DNA of 64,000 bases, taken from the NCBI RefSeq assembly GCF_020509005.1, contig NC_063012.1:1798001-1862000 (forward strand). The letters are read 5' to 3'. The notes below the pieces were generated by a model that searched no databases, had not been told where the DNA came from, and worked only from the letters and a program-made list of their open reading frames with translations. The position numbers and the translations under genes are program-made. The stretch comes from Fulvia fulva. Taxonomy: Eukaryota; Ascomycota; Dothideomycetes; Mycosphaerellales; Mycosphaerellaceae. This document shows positions 19,167-29,619 of this stretch, piece after piece (positions within the stretch are counted from its first letter, which is position 1; the number at the start of each line of letters is the position of its first letter).

Positions 19167-19495
19167 GTTGGTCGTTTCTGGTGTATGTAATCGAAGGCGA
19201 GTCTGTTGTCGAGTGTTAGAGCTTCTGATACAGCAATTGAGTTTAGAGGATGTATGTTCGCGGGTGTTTGGCGTGGGTGTTTTGTTATAGCGTCGATCGT
19301 TCGAAGCTTCAATGAGCGCAACATGACGCGTGGTGGGGCAGATCCAAGATTGAGTTGCAACGCGGGCCAGAATAATGTTCCCTGCATTCAGATCAGTACA
19401 ATACAGTACATGTATTCCTTCACTTCTTGATCAGTCACAAGCAAAAAAGTACATTGGATCTGACAACGTACCAAGAATACACCGCATCAATCAAA
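19167..19495. promoter_or_regulatory. Divergent promoter region
   Basis: About 330 bp shared by the dehydratase (minus) and the small hydrophilic protein (plus). No specific operator is recognised. The plus-strand frame is open back to an ATG at 19427, but the ATG at 19496, preceded by ATCAATCAAA, is the more usual fungal start context. Confidence 0.5.
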
Positions 19496-20067
19496 ATGCA
19501 GACAGATAACCAACATGGACCCAGCGGTCCCTCGCAGCCACGCCTCGACCAGGCCTACGAGACAGCAGGCAACCCCACAGACAAGGAGCCCATAGAACAG
19601 TGCAAGGCCCAGGAGAACGCACGAGCTGAGGGTGCAGTGTGAGTTACCTTCATCTATACCCCGTGTCATCTCTCTAACATTCCCCCAGTGCCCACCGCAA
19701 CCCCAACGAAACCGAGGACTACAGCAAAGCCACCCCCACGGCCATGGCCCAAGGCATCCGAGGCGCAGGCCCCGGCGAAGAGACCAAGGGCTACACGCAG
19801 CAGTCTTTAGACCGGTCACAGGAGCTGGATGCCGCACAGATGGGCGCACCTGGTGAGGGCAAGGTCGCAGATGCAGTGGATAACCCCATGGGAGCTTCTG
19901 GTGGTGAGAGAGGGTTGGAGACGGATCTTGATCGCAAAAAGGCTGAGCAGGCGCCGGCGAGGCAGAAGGTGCAGGAGGAGAAGCAGGAGGGGTTCGATGT
20001 TGGTGGTGTGCTAGGACAGAGAGGCGGGCCCGCTAATCCGGTGGATAAGGGCAACGTGCGAACATGA
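19496..20067 (+). CDS. Small hydrophilic hypothetical protein
   Basis: Two exons, 19496-19638 and 19689-20067, with a 50-bp intron (GTGAGT donor, CTCTAACAT branch, CCCCCAG acceptor), giving 173 residues. I do not recognise the family. The protein is very hydrophilic, rich in Glu, Gln, Gly, Pro and Lys, with no signal peptide, membrane segment or cysteine-rich motif after the single Cys in exon 1. Segments such as DYSKATPTAMAQGI, GASGGERGLETDLDRKKAEQ and GVLGQRGGPANPVDKGN look like short conserved islands in a disordered chain. The composition recalls stress-protective (LEA-like) fungal proteins, but that is only a resemblance. The intron with all three signals and the clean frame make it a real gene. 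Confidence 0.75.
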
Positions 20068-20318
20068 GTGACGTCGTGATATGATACCATAGAGTATCAG
20101 AAAGTATTTCGATTCCTGCATCTCTTCAGTGACGCAGTCTATACATCTACTGCCATACTCATCTATGCTTCATCTTGCCCATCATGCCGGGTTGAAGCGG
20201 TATTCTTCCTCCCAAAGACTCTTTCCAAGAAACTGAACGCCAGAACGCCTCGCCATGCAAAGAACGCTATGCAACGCAACGCTCCCCCAACCGATCTATG
20301 CCGAATTGCCCCCCGTGT

Positions 20319-21419
20319 TTAACCAAACTGCTTGCGCATCGCCTCGTAACACGTGAAGATGAGCGCCGAACTCGGTGCGCTTCTGGCGACGGTAACTCCG
20401 CATCCTCTGTACAAGCCTTTGAGCCCGTGAGCCCGCCACAGCTCTTTACCAACATTCATGAAAGTAGGTCGAACATTCGTCAGCTCGCCAGTCTGAATCT
20501 TGCTCTTGATCGTATCGGCTGGGAAGGTCGAGATGTTGTAGCTCATACCCGCCGCAGCTCCTGACACCATCTGTTGCCAGATGGGAATATCGTTCGACCC
20601 GGCCCGCTTCTTGAACCATATTGACAATGTTTCGTAGCTGCCGAACCATGCTGCACTACCTCCCGTCTCGCGGTAGAAAGTTCCCAATTGACCTCGCCAA
20701 AACCCTCGAATACCTTCTGTGCGGTAGACTTCTCCAATCACAAGCAGTGGGTTGAGCTGCTTGTACACTCTAGGCTTTGCCGCATCGATGCCAGATTCGA
20801 CAGGTACCTGTATGCGGCATTTGACCAATTCAATGGGAGTCAAGGCTCCAGACGTGATACCACCAGACATAGCGCCTGCTGCTATAAGAGCACCTAGTGG
20901 CAAATGCTCGCCCACGTCCGCAGGAAGTACGGTGCTTCCCAGGAAGTCCTTTGCCAGACGGTAGGTCCAGAAAAGGCAGGCAGTCTCGACAGCTGCACCA
21001 AACATTGGAGCTTCAATGCCGCGGTACAGACTCGCCACTCCACCTTCTGCATAGCTCTTCTTGAAGCAGTCCCAGGGTCCTGTGTAGAGCGGAGGAATAG
21101 TGTCCGGCATGGTCTGTAGTCGCACCTTGACCGTATCGAAAGGGTACTCAATGACCTTGCCGGCGGCACCAGCGATGGAGCCATAGAGGATGTCCCGCAG
21201 TGCCTCGCTGGCTTGGCTCTTGACCGTGGCCGCTGGCTCTGCTGGAGAAGTCACCATTGCTGGCACTTGCGGTGTTTCCACCTCTACGAAGTTCGGTGCG
21301 GCGGTTGTCGTGCTGGTCCGCATGCAGCAGGTGGACTGTGGTGTATGGGTGCTATCGAAGAAGCATTGTATGACAGCAGATGTATGACAGGAGGGGAACT
21401 TTTCTGCGTGGGTGAGCAA
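20319..21419 (-). CDS. ORT1: Mitochondrial ornithine/arginine carrier (Ort1/Arg-13 type)
   Basis: Mitochondrial carrier family member with three tandem ~100-residue repeats and their signatures: YPFDTVKVRLQ (repeat 1), LTPIELVKCRIQ (repeat 2) and FPADTIKSKIQ (repeat 3). In Neurospora (arg-13), Aspergillus (amcA) and yeast (ORT1) this subtype exports ornithine from the matrix for arginine synthesis. I assign it from the segment DILYGSIAGAAGKVIEYPFD and the internal YRETGGSAAWFGSYE region. The full frame is 366 residues; the Met at 21323 (MRTSTTTAAPN, residue 33) is a likely alternative start since the first 32 residues look like leader sequence. No intron seen. It is the last gene before the 29-kb repeat block and shows no RIP damage. 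Confidence 0.85.
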   Translation of the reverse strand: MLTHAEKFPSCHTSAVIQCFFDSTHTPQSTCCMRTSTTTAAPNFVEVETPQVPAMVTSPAEPAATVKSQASEALRDILYGSIAGAAGKVIEYPFDTVKVRLQTMPDTIPPLYTGPWDCFKKSYAEGGVASLYRGIEAPMFGAAVETACLFWTYRLAKDFLGSTVLPADVGEHLPLGALIAAGAMSGGITSGALTPIELVKCRIQVPVESGIDAAKPRVYKQLNPLLVIGEVYRTEGIRGFWRGQLGTFYRETGGSAAWFGSYETLSIWFKKRAGSNDIPIWQQMVSGAAAGMSYNISTFPADTIKSKIQTGELTNVRPTFMNVGKELWRAHGLKGLYRGCGVTVARSAPSSALIFTCYEAMRKQFG

Positions 21420-21877
21420 ACCTTCAGCTCGGAGGTGCGCTCATTATTCAGTTACATGTGCCATCCACGCTAAGGTACCTAGGTAGTTTCAGGGCTCGAA
21501 GGGTTACGTCGTCGTTTAGCGCAGACGCGTGGGCGGTCAGTGAGACGGCAGGAATTAACTCCTACTTCGTTTTTTCGACTTCCGCAACATCGCGCCCTGC
21601 GGACTTGTGTTTCTCGCGTAGATTTCGAGTTTCTGTTCGTCCACCTTGCGTCTTCGCTCGATATTTAAGCTATCGTAACGACGATATATATATGTATATC
21701 GTGTTTCTTGCTTATCCCGAAGGATCTAATTCTAGAAACATACTGTCGCGATCCAAGCGTGCATATAGGCAACAGCCCATCATCAAAACTTGAGGCCACG
21801 TACGCCAAGAATTAGGTAACTGATTAGTCACCTATAGCCTCTTTGAGAGTAATACTTATCTATCCTAGATAGATATA
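21420..21877. other. Upstream region of carrier gene and border of repeat block
   Basis: Normal sequence gives way at about 21790-21870 to RIP-type sequence. It contains the carrier promoter. An ORF of 111 codons here has no recognisable feature. A TA dinucleotide at 21876-21877 abuts the pogo inverted repeat that follows. Confidence 0.5.
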
Positions 21878-22348
21878 ACGTGCTTCACTACCGAGCGGGC
21901 TATACTACCGAGCGGGCCACTTTTACTAAGAACTATACTACTTCTACTTTAATTACGACGGTATCTTAATACGACGACATCCTATAGAATCGTTACTAGG
22001 AGGACAATTCCTCTTCAGATTCTTCGCTATCTAGCGAGTCTACTTAATAGGTACGTACGTTATGCCCCGACTCGCTATATCGCTTATAGCGTCGTAGCCT
22101 TAGTACTAGCCGAATACTATCTAGCGACTCTCTACTCACTTCCTACCTCCTAGTCTCCTCTAGAGGTATTAATTACGACGCCTTATCGAAGGTTAGAGAC
22201 CCTCTAGACTAAATATACTTACGCTTTCGTACTTTCCGCTATATAAGGGCCTCGTTAGACTTACGTAGCTTACTAATCTTACTTCGTATAAGAGCTATCT
22301 AATACGCTATCTCTCTACTCCCTCTCTATTACCCTATTAAACGACCTT
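21878..22348 (-). mobile_element. pogo/Fot1-like element, internally deleted, 3' part
   Basis: The 3' inverted repeat begins at 21878 (ACGTGCTTCACTACCGAGCG) next to TA, and the copy runs leftwards in gene orientation. It carries the same internal-deletion junction (near 22310-22330) as the copies at 44 kb and 51 kb. It stops at AAACGACCTT, where a Gypsy LTR begins at 22349, so the LTR element apparently inserted into it. RIP-mutated. Confidence 0.75.
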
Positions 22349-22532
22349 TATAAGGGCGCGCGTACTATAGGGTCCGAGAGAGATAGTTATTATTCTACGA
22401 AGCTACGAAAGAGGAGCGCGAGGCGCGGCGAAGTTATATAGTTATACTAAGCCGCGCTAACCCGATACGGAAGGTCCGCGGAATAGCCGGGCTAACGCTT
22501 CGGTAGTAAAGGGTCGCGGGTAGCCCGTAATA
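22349..22532 (-). repeat. Gypsy LTR (inverted)
   Basis: 184 bp; the reverse complement of the LTRs at 26621-26804 and 39273-39456, with scattered differences. Its ends read TA...TA, as expected if an original TG...CA was altered by RIP. Confidence 0.85.
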
Positions 22533-25500
22533 GTACCCCCCCTTCTAAAAGTCGTCTTAGTCCTCTAAGCGTCTATATTTACTCGTACGCCTACCGTCTT
22601 ATACGGCCACTTACTTATTAAACTCTATACCCTTATAAACGCCTAGTTATCCTCTAGATCTTACTCTATCTACCGTATAGCCTCCTTATCTTTAGCCTTT
22701 ACCGTTTACGAAATACGTTACTTAGTTAGCTAGTACGCCCTAGGCCTAAGCCTATCTTTAGCGAATACTCGCGTATAATCCTTATAACTACGGTTAGGTA
22801 TTATTCTAGGCCCTACGGGTCCTACTCGAGTATCGGTATAACTACCGTTACGGTCGTAGAGCTAAGGGCGGCGAGTTTTACTTATACCGGTAACCCTAGT
22901 TACGAGAGTAGGCTTTCCCGTAACCTGACTTATATAGCGGTACGTAGTAAATATATACGGATTAGATTCTATTAAAGGTAAGGCTCGAGTCGACTTATTT
23001 ATAACGGTGTCTCTATTAATCCTAATTATATTAAGTCCGAGTACCTTAGCGTCTAGCGGTAACTAGTTAGATAGAGCTACGAAACCTATAGGTATAGATA
23101 ACTCCGGCCGGTTATAGTAAAAGTCTATAATAGCGGCGGCTACCCTCGTAAATAGGTCCTTAGTAGGTTACTAAGTTTTACTATCCTCTATATCCTAATA
23201 TCCGACCTATCGTACCTTATACTATATATCGACCTTACGCTTATACCCCTTCTTTACCTTCCTAGTACGCTTCCTCGTATATATATCTAAGATCTTGTCT
23301 ACCTCGTACTCGATCGCCGCGGGTACCGCTATAATATCGGCCTCGGCATTAGCTTCCGTCGTATTAGGAACTATAACTATAGGTAGCGGCGGTATAAGAT
23401 ACTGTCCGTCTAGCGGCGGTAGGTTAGTATCGTCGGCGCGCTATAGTAGCGACGTATAGAAACAGTTATCGAGTCTAGCTAACGTATCGGAGAGCTTTAG
23501 CTTATAGGAGAGCTTCGAGGGCATAACTTCTATAATCTAGTATAGTCTAGTATATCGTCGATCTAGTTTCTTAGAAGGGCGTGTCGTACGGATATTCTTC
23601 GTACTAAGAAACACCTAATCGCCTACCTTATAGTCGGGCGAGATACGGCGATATCGGTTAGCGGCCTTAGCTTATAAGACTTAGGACATTCTTATGTTCT
23701 CTTAGAGGAACTAATGTAGCTCGTTAAGGCGTCGGGCGAATACTTCGGCGGATTTACTATCGAGTCGCTAAAGAGTCGTTATCTAGCGACGATCCCCGCC
23801 TACCTATAAGTCGATACGTTCCGTAAACTCGGGGTTATATCTAAGGTTTACGTAGAAAGGTAAGACGCTAGTAGTCTCTAATACGTAGTTATTAATAGTA
23901 AACTAAGCTAGGTATAGCTATTTAGCCTAGCCGCTCTATACCTTATTAACGTAGACGCGTAAGTACTATTCTATATTCTAATTAGTACGCTTAGACTGAC
24001 CGTCCGTCTCGGGGTAATATAATAAACTTAGCTTACGTTAAATCCGTAGTATCTTATATAGCTACCTCTAGAAAGTTACGATAAACTGTTTCCCTCTATT
24101 AGAGGTGATCGTATCCGGGAGCCTACGTCGACTAAATACGTACTTTAAGAATAGGCGCGCTACATTCTTCGCCGTTATAGCTCTAATAGGAATAAGTTCT
24201 ACTTCTTTCGTTAGGCGGTCCGTAACGGTCATAATGTTATTATAAGTCATACCGTCGAGTTCGCTATCTAGTAAGTCTACTATAAAGTCGACTAGTATAT
24301 AGCGCTAAGGTCGTTCTAGTATAGAAAGTAGATGTAATAATCTAGGTAGCTAGGTATATAGAGATTTTGTCGTACGATATACTCGGCAATTTACGGTATA
24401 TCTACGTACTAATCTTACTAAGCTAGGCTAGTAAAATTCACGTACTACGAGCTTATATATACGGGCTCTACTAGGATAGCCTACTACTAGTACGTCGTAG
24501 TTCATCTTTACTATTCGAGTCCGTAGCTTCTAGTTATCCGGTACCTATAAGCTCTAGTTACCGTACTAATTACGGACGTAGAGTATATCTCCTTCTACCT
24601 TATAGTATACTAGGTATACCTTCGCCTTTTAAAGAAGTAGCGGGATTACGTTACCTTTCTATAGCATCTTAATTACTACCTTAAGCTCCTAGTCTACGGC
24701 GTACGCTATTACTATTCGATACTCGAGTTCAGCCTCGTAATTAGCCTCTATCGTAGGCTTCGATACGGTAGTAGCTTCTACCGGTATAGCGGCTTCGGCT
24801 AGTATAAATTCTGTTACTTCTAGGTTTAGCGGAGTTTCCGTCTCTTTAGTAACATCTTCTACGGTTACGCGTATAGAGTCGATCTTAAGGAATCGCTTAG
24901 GCGGTAGTAACGTCTAGTACTAATACTAATTACGCGGATCGTCTACCCCCTATAGAAGGTCCTAGCTACGTCTCGTTAGAATGTCTAGCTTTATGCCTTA
25001 AACACCGGGCCTATAGACGATACGGAAGTTAAACTAAGAGAGGAACTTAGCCTACCTCGCCTAACGTCGATTAAGCTACTTCGTCGTTATAAAGTACTCT
25101 AGGTTCTTATAATCTATAAACACTTTGACCGGTTCGATAGTATTATTATCTACTTCGTAGGCCAATTTAGGCCTCTACTCTTTAAACGCCTTAATAATAG
25201 CTAATAGCTTCTTATCGTAGATCTTATAGTTATACTCTTATAGACTTAACTTCTTAGAGTAAAACGCTACCGGGTATAGGACGCCTTCTTCGTTATATTA
25301 GGAGAGGACGCCGGTATTAATAGAATCCGAGGAGTTCGTCTTAACGACTATCTACCTCCCCGGTACGTAATGTACTAATATGCCCGCTTTGCTAAATACT
25401 ACCTTCAATGCGTCAAACGCCTTCTAGTACTCTATTATCTAATCGATTCTTCTATTCTTATAGTTACTAGGGCTATCGGACTTAGTCAAGTTGGTTAGCG

Positions 25501-26620
25501 GCGATATAAGTCGCGAGAACGCTTCGATAAACCGTCTATAGAAGTTAGCGAAGCCTAGGAACGCTTATATATCCTTTAGGTTAGTTAGAGCCTCCTAGCT
25601 TTAGATATATTCTAGCTTATCGGGGTCTATTTTAATGCCTTCTAGCGTAACAATTAGGCCTAGGTATTTGACTCTCTACTAATAGAACTCGTATTTATTA
25701 ATATCTACGGTTAGCCCGGTATCGCGTAGTTTTATTAAAACCTTCGTTACGTACTCGATATACTCTTCGAGTATATCGCTAAAAATTAGTATATTATCTA
25801 GGTATACCGACACGAAGTCGTTAAGGTGTTCCTATAACATACTACTAATATACAACTAAAACGATGCCGGGCCGTTATATAGACCAAACGGCAAGACTAG
25901 ACATTCGTATACTCCGTACCGCGTAGCGAACGCTATTAGCTATTTATGCCCTTCGGTAATACGAAGCTTATTAAAGGCTACGACGATGTCTAGCTTCGTA
26001 AAGTACTTCTTACTATATATCCTATCAAGGGTTTCCTAGATCAAAGGTATAGGGTACCTATTCTTAATAGTTATTATATTTAGCCCTCGAGAGTTAATAT
26101 ATACTCGGAGTCCTCCTCCTAGCTTACGTACTACTAGAATAGGAGCTAGGGACTAACTTGTCTTCTAACTAGCCTTACGGACTTTCCCTTCGCTCTCCTA
26201 CTTAGTGACCTATTTCTTAACTACTTTATTCTCTTACGGTATAAGCCTATAGGGTTTGCGGTAAGGAGGCTCTTATAGGCCGTCGGGCTTAATATAGATT
26301 TTATAGTTATTACCCGGCCTATAAGGCGGGAGCCCTTTATAGTCTTTAGCTAAGAACGCGTCCGTAATATAATAGTACTTAGGCGGAAGCTTCTCCTTCG
26401 GGTTGTAGTTAAATTGCTTATTTAGGAACTAATTAAGGTCGTTAGCTAACATTACGCTTAGCTTTAACTCGCCGTTACTATCCGTTTCGCTAGACTCGTT
26501 ACTAGTAGGCAGAATATAGAAGTACTCGGCCCTAGGCCGGTACGTATATATCTCCTAAGCGTGACGACTAACGCCTTAATAGTCCACTTTCTTATCGTCG
26601 TCTATATATAAGGACGAGAC
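22349..26620 (-). mobile_element. RIP-mutated Gypsy chromovirus, minus-strand copy (truncated)
   Basis: One 184-bp LTR lies at 22349-22532 in inverted orientation, next to a purine tract (complement of CCCCCC after 22532). The internal region reads on the minus strand. A short open piece at 24068-24250 is integrase (TVTDRLTKEVELIPI...). The RNase H and RT regions lie at about 25000-26200 and the protease end at about 26400-26600. The copy stops at 26620, exactly where the plus-strand Gypsy LTR begins, so gag and its second LTR are missing. Compared by eye with the plus copy it is the same family but clearly diverged. Stops are everywhere; it is non-functional. Confidence 0.75.
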
Positions 26621-26804
26621 TATTACGGGTAGCCCGCGACCCCCTACTATAGCTACGTCGGCCCGGCTAAACCGCGGACCTTCCGTATCGGGTTAGCGCG
26701 GCTTAGCTTTGCTTTATAACTTCGCCGCGCCTCGCGCTCCTCTTTCGTAGCTTCGTAGAATAACAACTATCTCGTTCGGACCCTATAATACGCGCGCCCT
26801 TATA
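26621..26804 (+). repeat. Gypsy 5' LTR
   Basis: 184 bp, near-identical to 39273-39456. It starts TATTACGGGTAGCCCGCG and ends GCGCGCCCTTATA. Confidence 0.9.
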
Positions 26805-29314
26805 GTTTGTTCTACTACTCTACCTAGATTACAGATCTAGGTAAGGGACGCGTAACAATAGGAACAGACAGAACCGTAGAACTCGAGAACGCGTAGAGTC
26901 GTATTAGAATATAGAACACGGTAAGGCGTATAGCGCGTAGATACCTAGAGAACTTAACGTAGCAATATTATTAGTAGGTAGTCGCGCGCTCGTAGATAGT
27001 CAGGATATAGGCACCGTTACGCCTCCCCCGAACCTAGATAATATAACTTTATAAATAGCAAACGGCGGTATACTACCGCTACCTAAGCCTAAGGGCAAAA
27101 GTAAATAGCGTACATCTCTTTTCCCCGACCTCTCCTCTTTCCCTTAGAGTTAGATATAGGACGACAACCGGCGGGTTATAGTAGACACCGGTGTCGCGCT
27201 ATAACAAGAGATTAATAAAGCTTACTAGAAGGCCTTCGAGCGAGAAGAAGGTAGTAAGATTGACTTTATAGAACTGTTCGAGTTTAAGCTCGAAGAGAAC
27301 CTAGGCGGCGACCTAGACGAGGTGTATCTATTACTCGACGAGGCAGAACATATTCTCGTATCTAAATACTAGAATGTCACCCTAGACAACCTCACGACCC
27401 TTATATCCTAATACCCGAAGACTACCTACGACTTCGTACTATAAGTAGTTAACACGGCGATTACTAAGGGTAGACAACTCGATATAATAGAGCGAGCTAA
27501 CGACCTCTAGAACACCTAGTACACTACGCTATACACCGAATACGACCGTATCTATAAGATGCTACGAAGTGAAGAGCTTGTTATATAGAAAATAGTAGTA
27601 GATCTTACGAGTAAGAAGGATTACGACCTAGCTAAGTTATAAGAGCTAGAGAAGAAATATAAGGAAGCTAATAACCTATATAAGCAGTTTAGCGAGATCT
27701 ACGAGAAGGAGAAGAAGAAGGCATAAGATGCTAAGGTGAAGAACTAGGCCCTATAACAAGAAGTCGATGACCTAAAGGCTCGGCTTAAGGTAGGAGACAC
27801 TATATAGAACGGAGGTAGGGGCCGCTTAGGCCGCCGACCCTCTCGTTCCCGCCTACGTAAGACCTTACTCGAGTAGCTATTACGTAGGTATCGCGAAGCT
27901 ACTAGTAGAGGTAGCGGTAGCGGTAGTAGTAATAACAATAGAGACGACTATGACCGTAGTAATAATAGCCGAGGACGTAATAACGACCGTCCGCGACTAG
28001 GACCTAATAATAGTCGTGACTCGAGAATACGTAATACCCGTACCTAGACACTACTAGTTGACCTTCTAGAACGTCTCTTTACTATTAACCGCACCCTTAC
28101 TCGCGGCATAGAGATCGGTAAGGGTGTACCTAACCCTAAGCACTTTAAGAACAATAATAACCCTAATTTTGACAGCTAGTATAGTAGTATTCTCCTAAAG
28201 CTAACTATAGTAACCTTCCGTACTAAGGCAGATAGTCTACGCTTCGTATATAGGTAGACGCAAGGTGATCCTTAGCGAAGTATTAAGCCGAGGATCCCTA
28301 TGCCTAGATAGTAGTCCTTTAACGAGTTCAAGACTAGAGAAGAGTTATTAGATTAGATAACACGCTAATATAGTATACGTAATGAAGGAACTAAGGCTAT
28401 AGTTAATATTACTACCTATAAGTAAGAACAAGGCGAAACCTTTATAGCCTTCTATATACGCTACTCGAAGTTACGCGCCTAGATGTTATAGACCGATAAG
28501 ACCGAGCTTATACTATTCCGTAACCGACTAAACCGTAAGTACTTTATTAAGACCTTCGGCGACCGCGAAGTCGACCGCCGCCTAGATAGTATATAAGACG
28601 TTATCGAGGAGTACACCGTACTAGACGAGAGCTTCTACGAGACAGATCGACTATACCCGTAGAAGGAGCGCCCCCGTAGTAATAGTAACTCGAATAGTAA
28701 TAGCGGCTAGAATAACTAGAATAACGGTAACGTAGTTACTAGTACCGCTACCGGTATAGTAGGTGCCTTAGTATAGCGCCTACTACAGTACGCTAGTACT
28801 AAGAAGAAGGAGGATCTACCGATATATCTATAGAACCTACCTACGCTTAACTATAAGTAGCGCGAAGACCTTAAGAAGTAGGGTAAGTGCTACCGTTACC
28901 GTATAGGTTCTTACGTATCGACTAACCCTAAATGCCTAATATATAGGTACGATAGCGACTATCGCCTACTACGTCTACGTAATACTACGCTAAATCCGAA
29001 CGCGAACCTTAGTTCCCTAGCCGCCGATCCGTAGTAGGGAAATAGTACGACCGCTACCTAAGTATAGTAGATAGCGGTCACCCGAACTTCCTAGGACAGA
29101 AAGAGTATAAGATTGAGAGACACGGAATGTAAGAGACGGTAATAGACTATAGTAAGGAGCTTAAGATATCGGTATACGTACTAGATAAATAACAGCTAGC
29201 TATACACCCTTATATATTATTACCCGTAATAATATAATATAGAAAGGCTCGAGGCCTTATAGATTATGCTTCTACCTCTCTCTTTCTTAACTAGAAATTT
29301 ATACGTAAATATAT

Positions 29315-29319
29315 AATAC
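29315..29319 (+). repeat. Copia target-site duplication, left
   Basis: AATAC immediately before the left LTR, repeated exactly at 34935-34939 after the right LTR. A 5-bp duplication is the normal Copia size and shows simple insertion into the Gypsy element. Confidence 0.93.
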
Positions 29320-29554
29320 TGTTGAACAGGTACGGGTAGATAGTAGCGGAGTGGAGTAAGAGATCAATCTTCAACTAACTAATAGCACGAGCATGCAGCA
29401 ATATATCAGGAACCAATATGTTGATTGTGTTGGATGTCTATCTAAGCTAAAGGGGAGAGAAGGTATCTCCCTACAAGCTGAGTCATCGTGGATGCCTCAG
29501 GCTGCCAGATCACTTCCTGATTGTTGACTCCCTTTGAGATGCTACATCTTAACA
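29320..29554 (-). repeat. Copia 3' LTR (left)
   Basis: 235 bp, TGTTGAACAGG... to ...ATCTTAACA on the plus strand. It is the 3' LTR because the element reads leftwards. Confidence 0.95.
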
Positions 29555-29568
29555 CTCCCACTCATCTC
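29555..29568 (-). promoter_or_regulatory. Copia polypurine tract
   Basis: GAGATGAGTGGGAG on the element strand, adjacent to the 3' LTR: 12 of 14 purines. This is the expected site of plus-strand DNA priming. Confidence 0.7.
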
Positions 29569-29619
29569 GTATAGGAGGTTACAGTCTGCTCACTTCCTGT
29601 CAATAGTACTTGGACCTTT

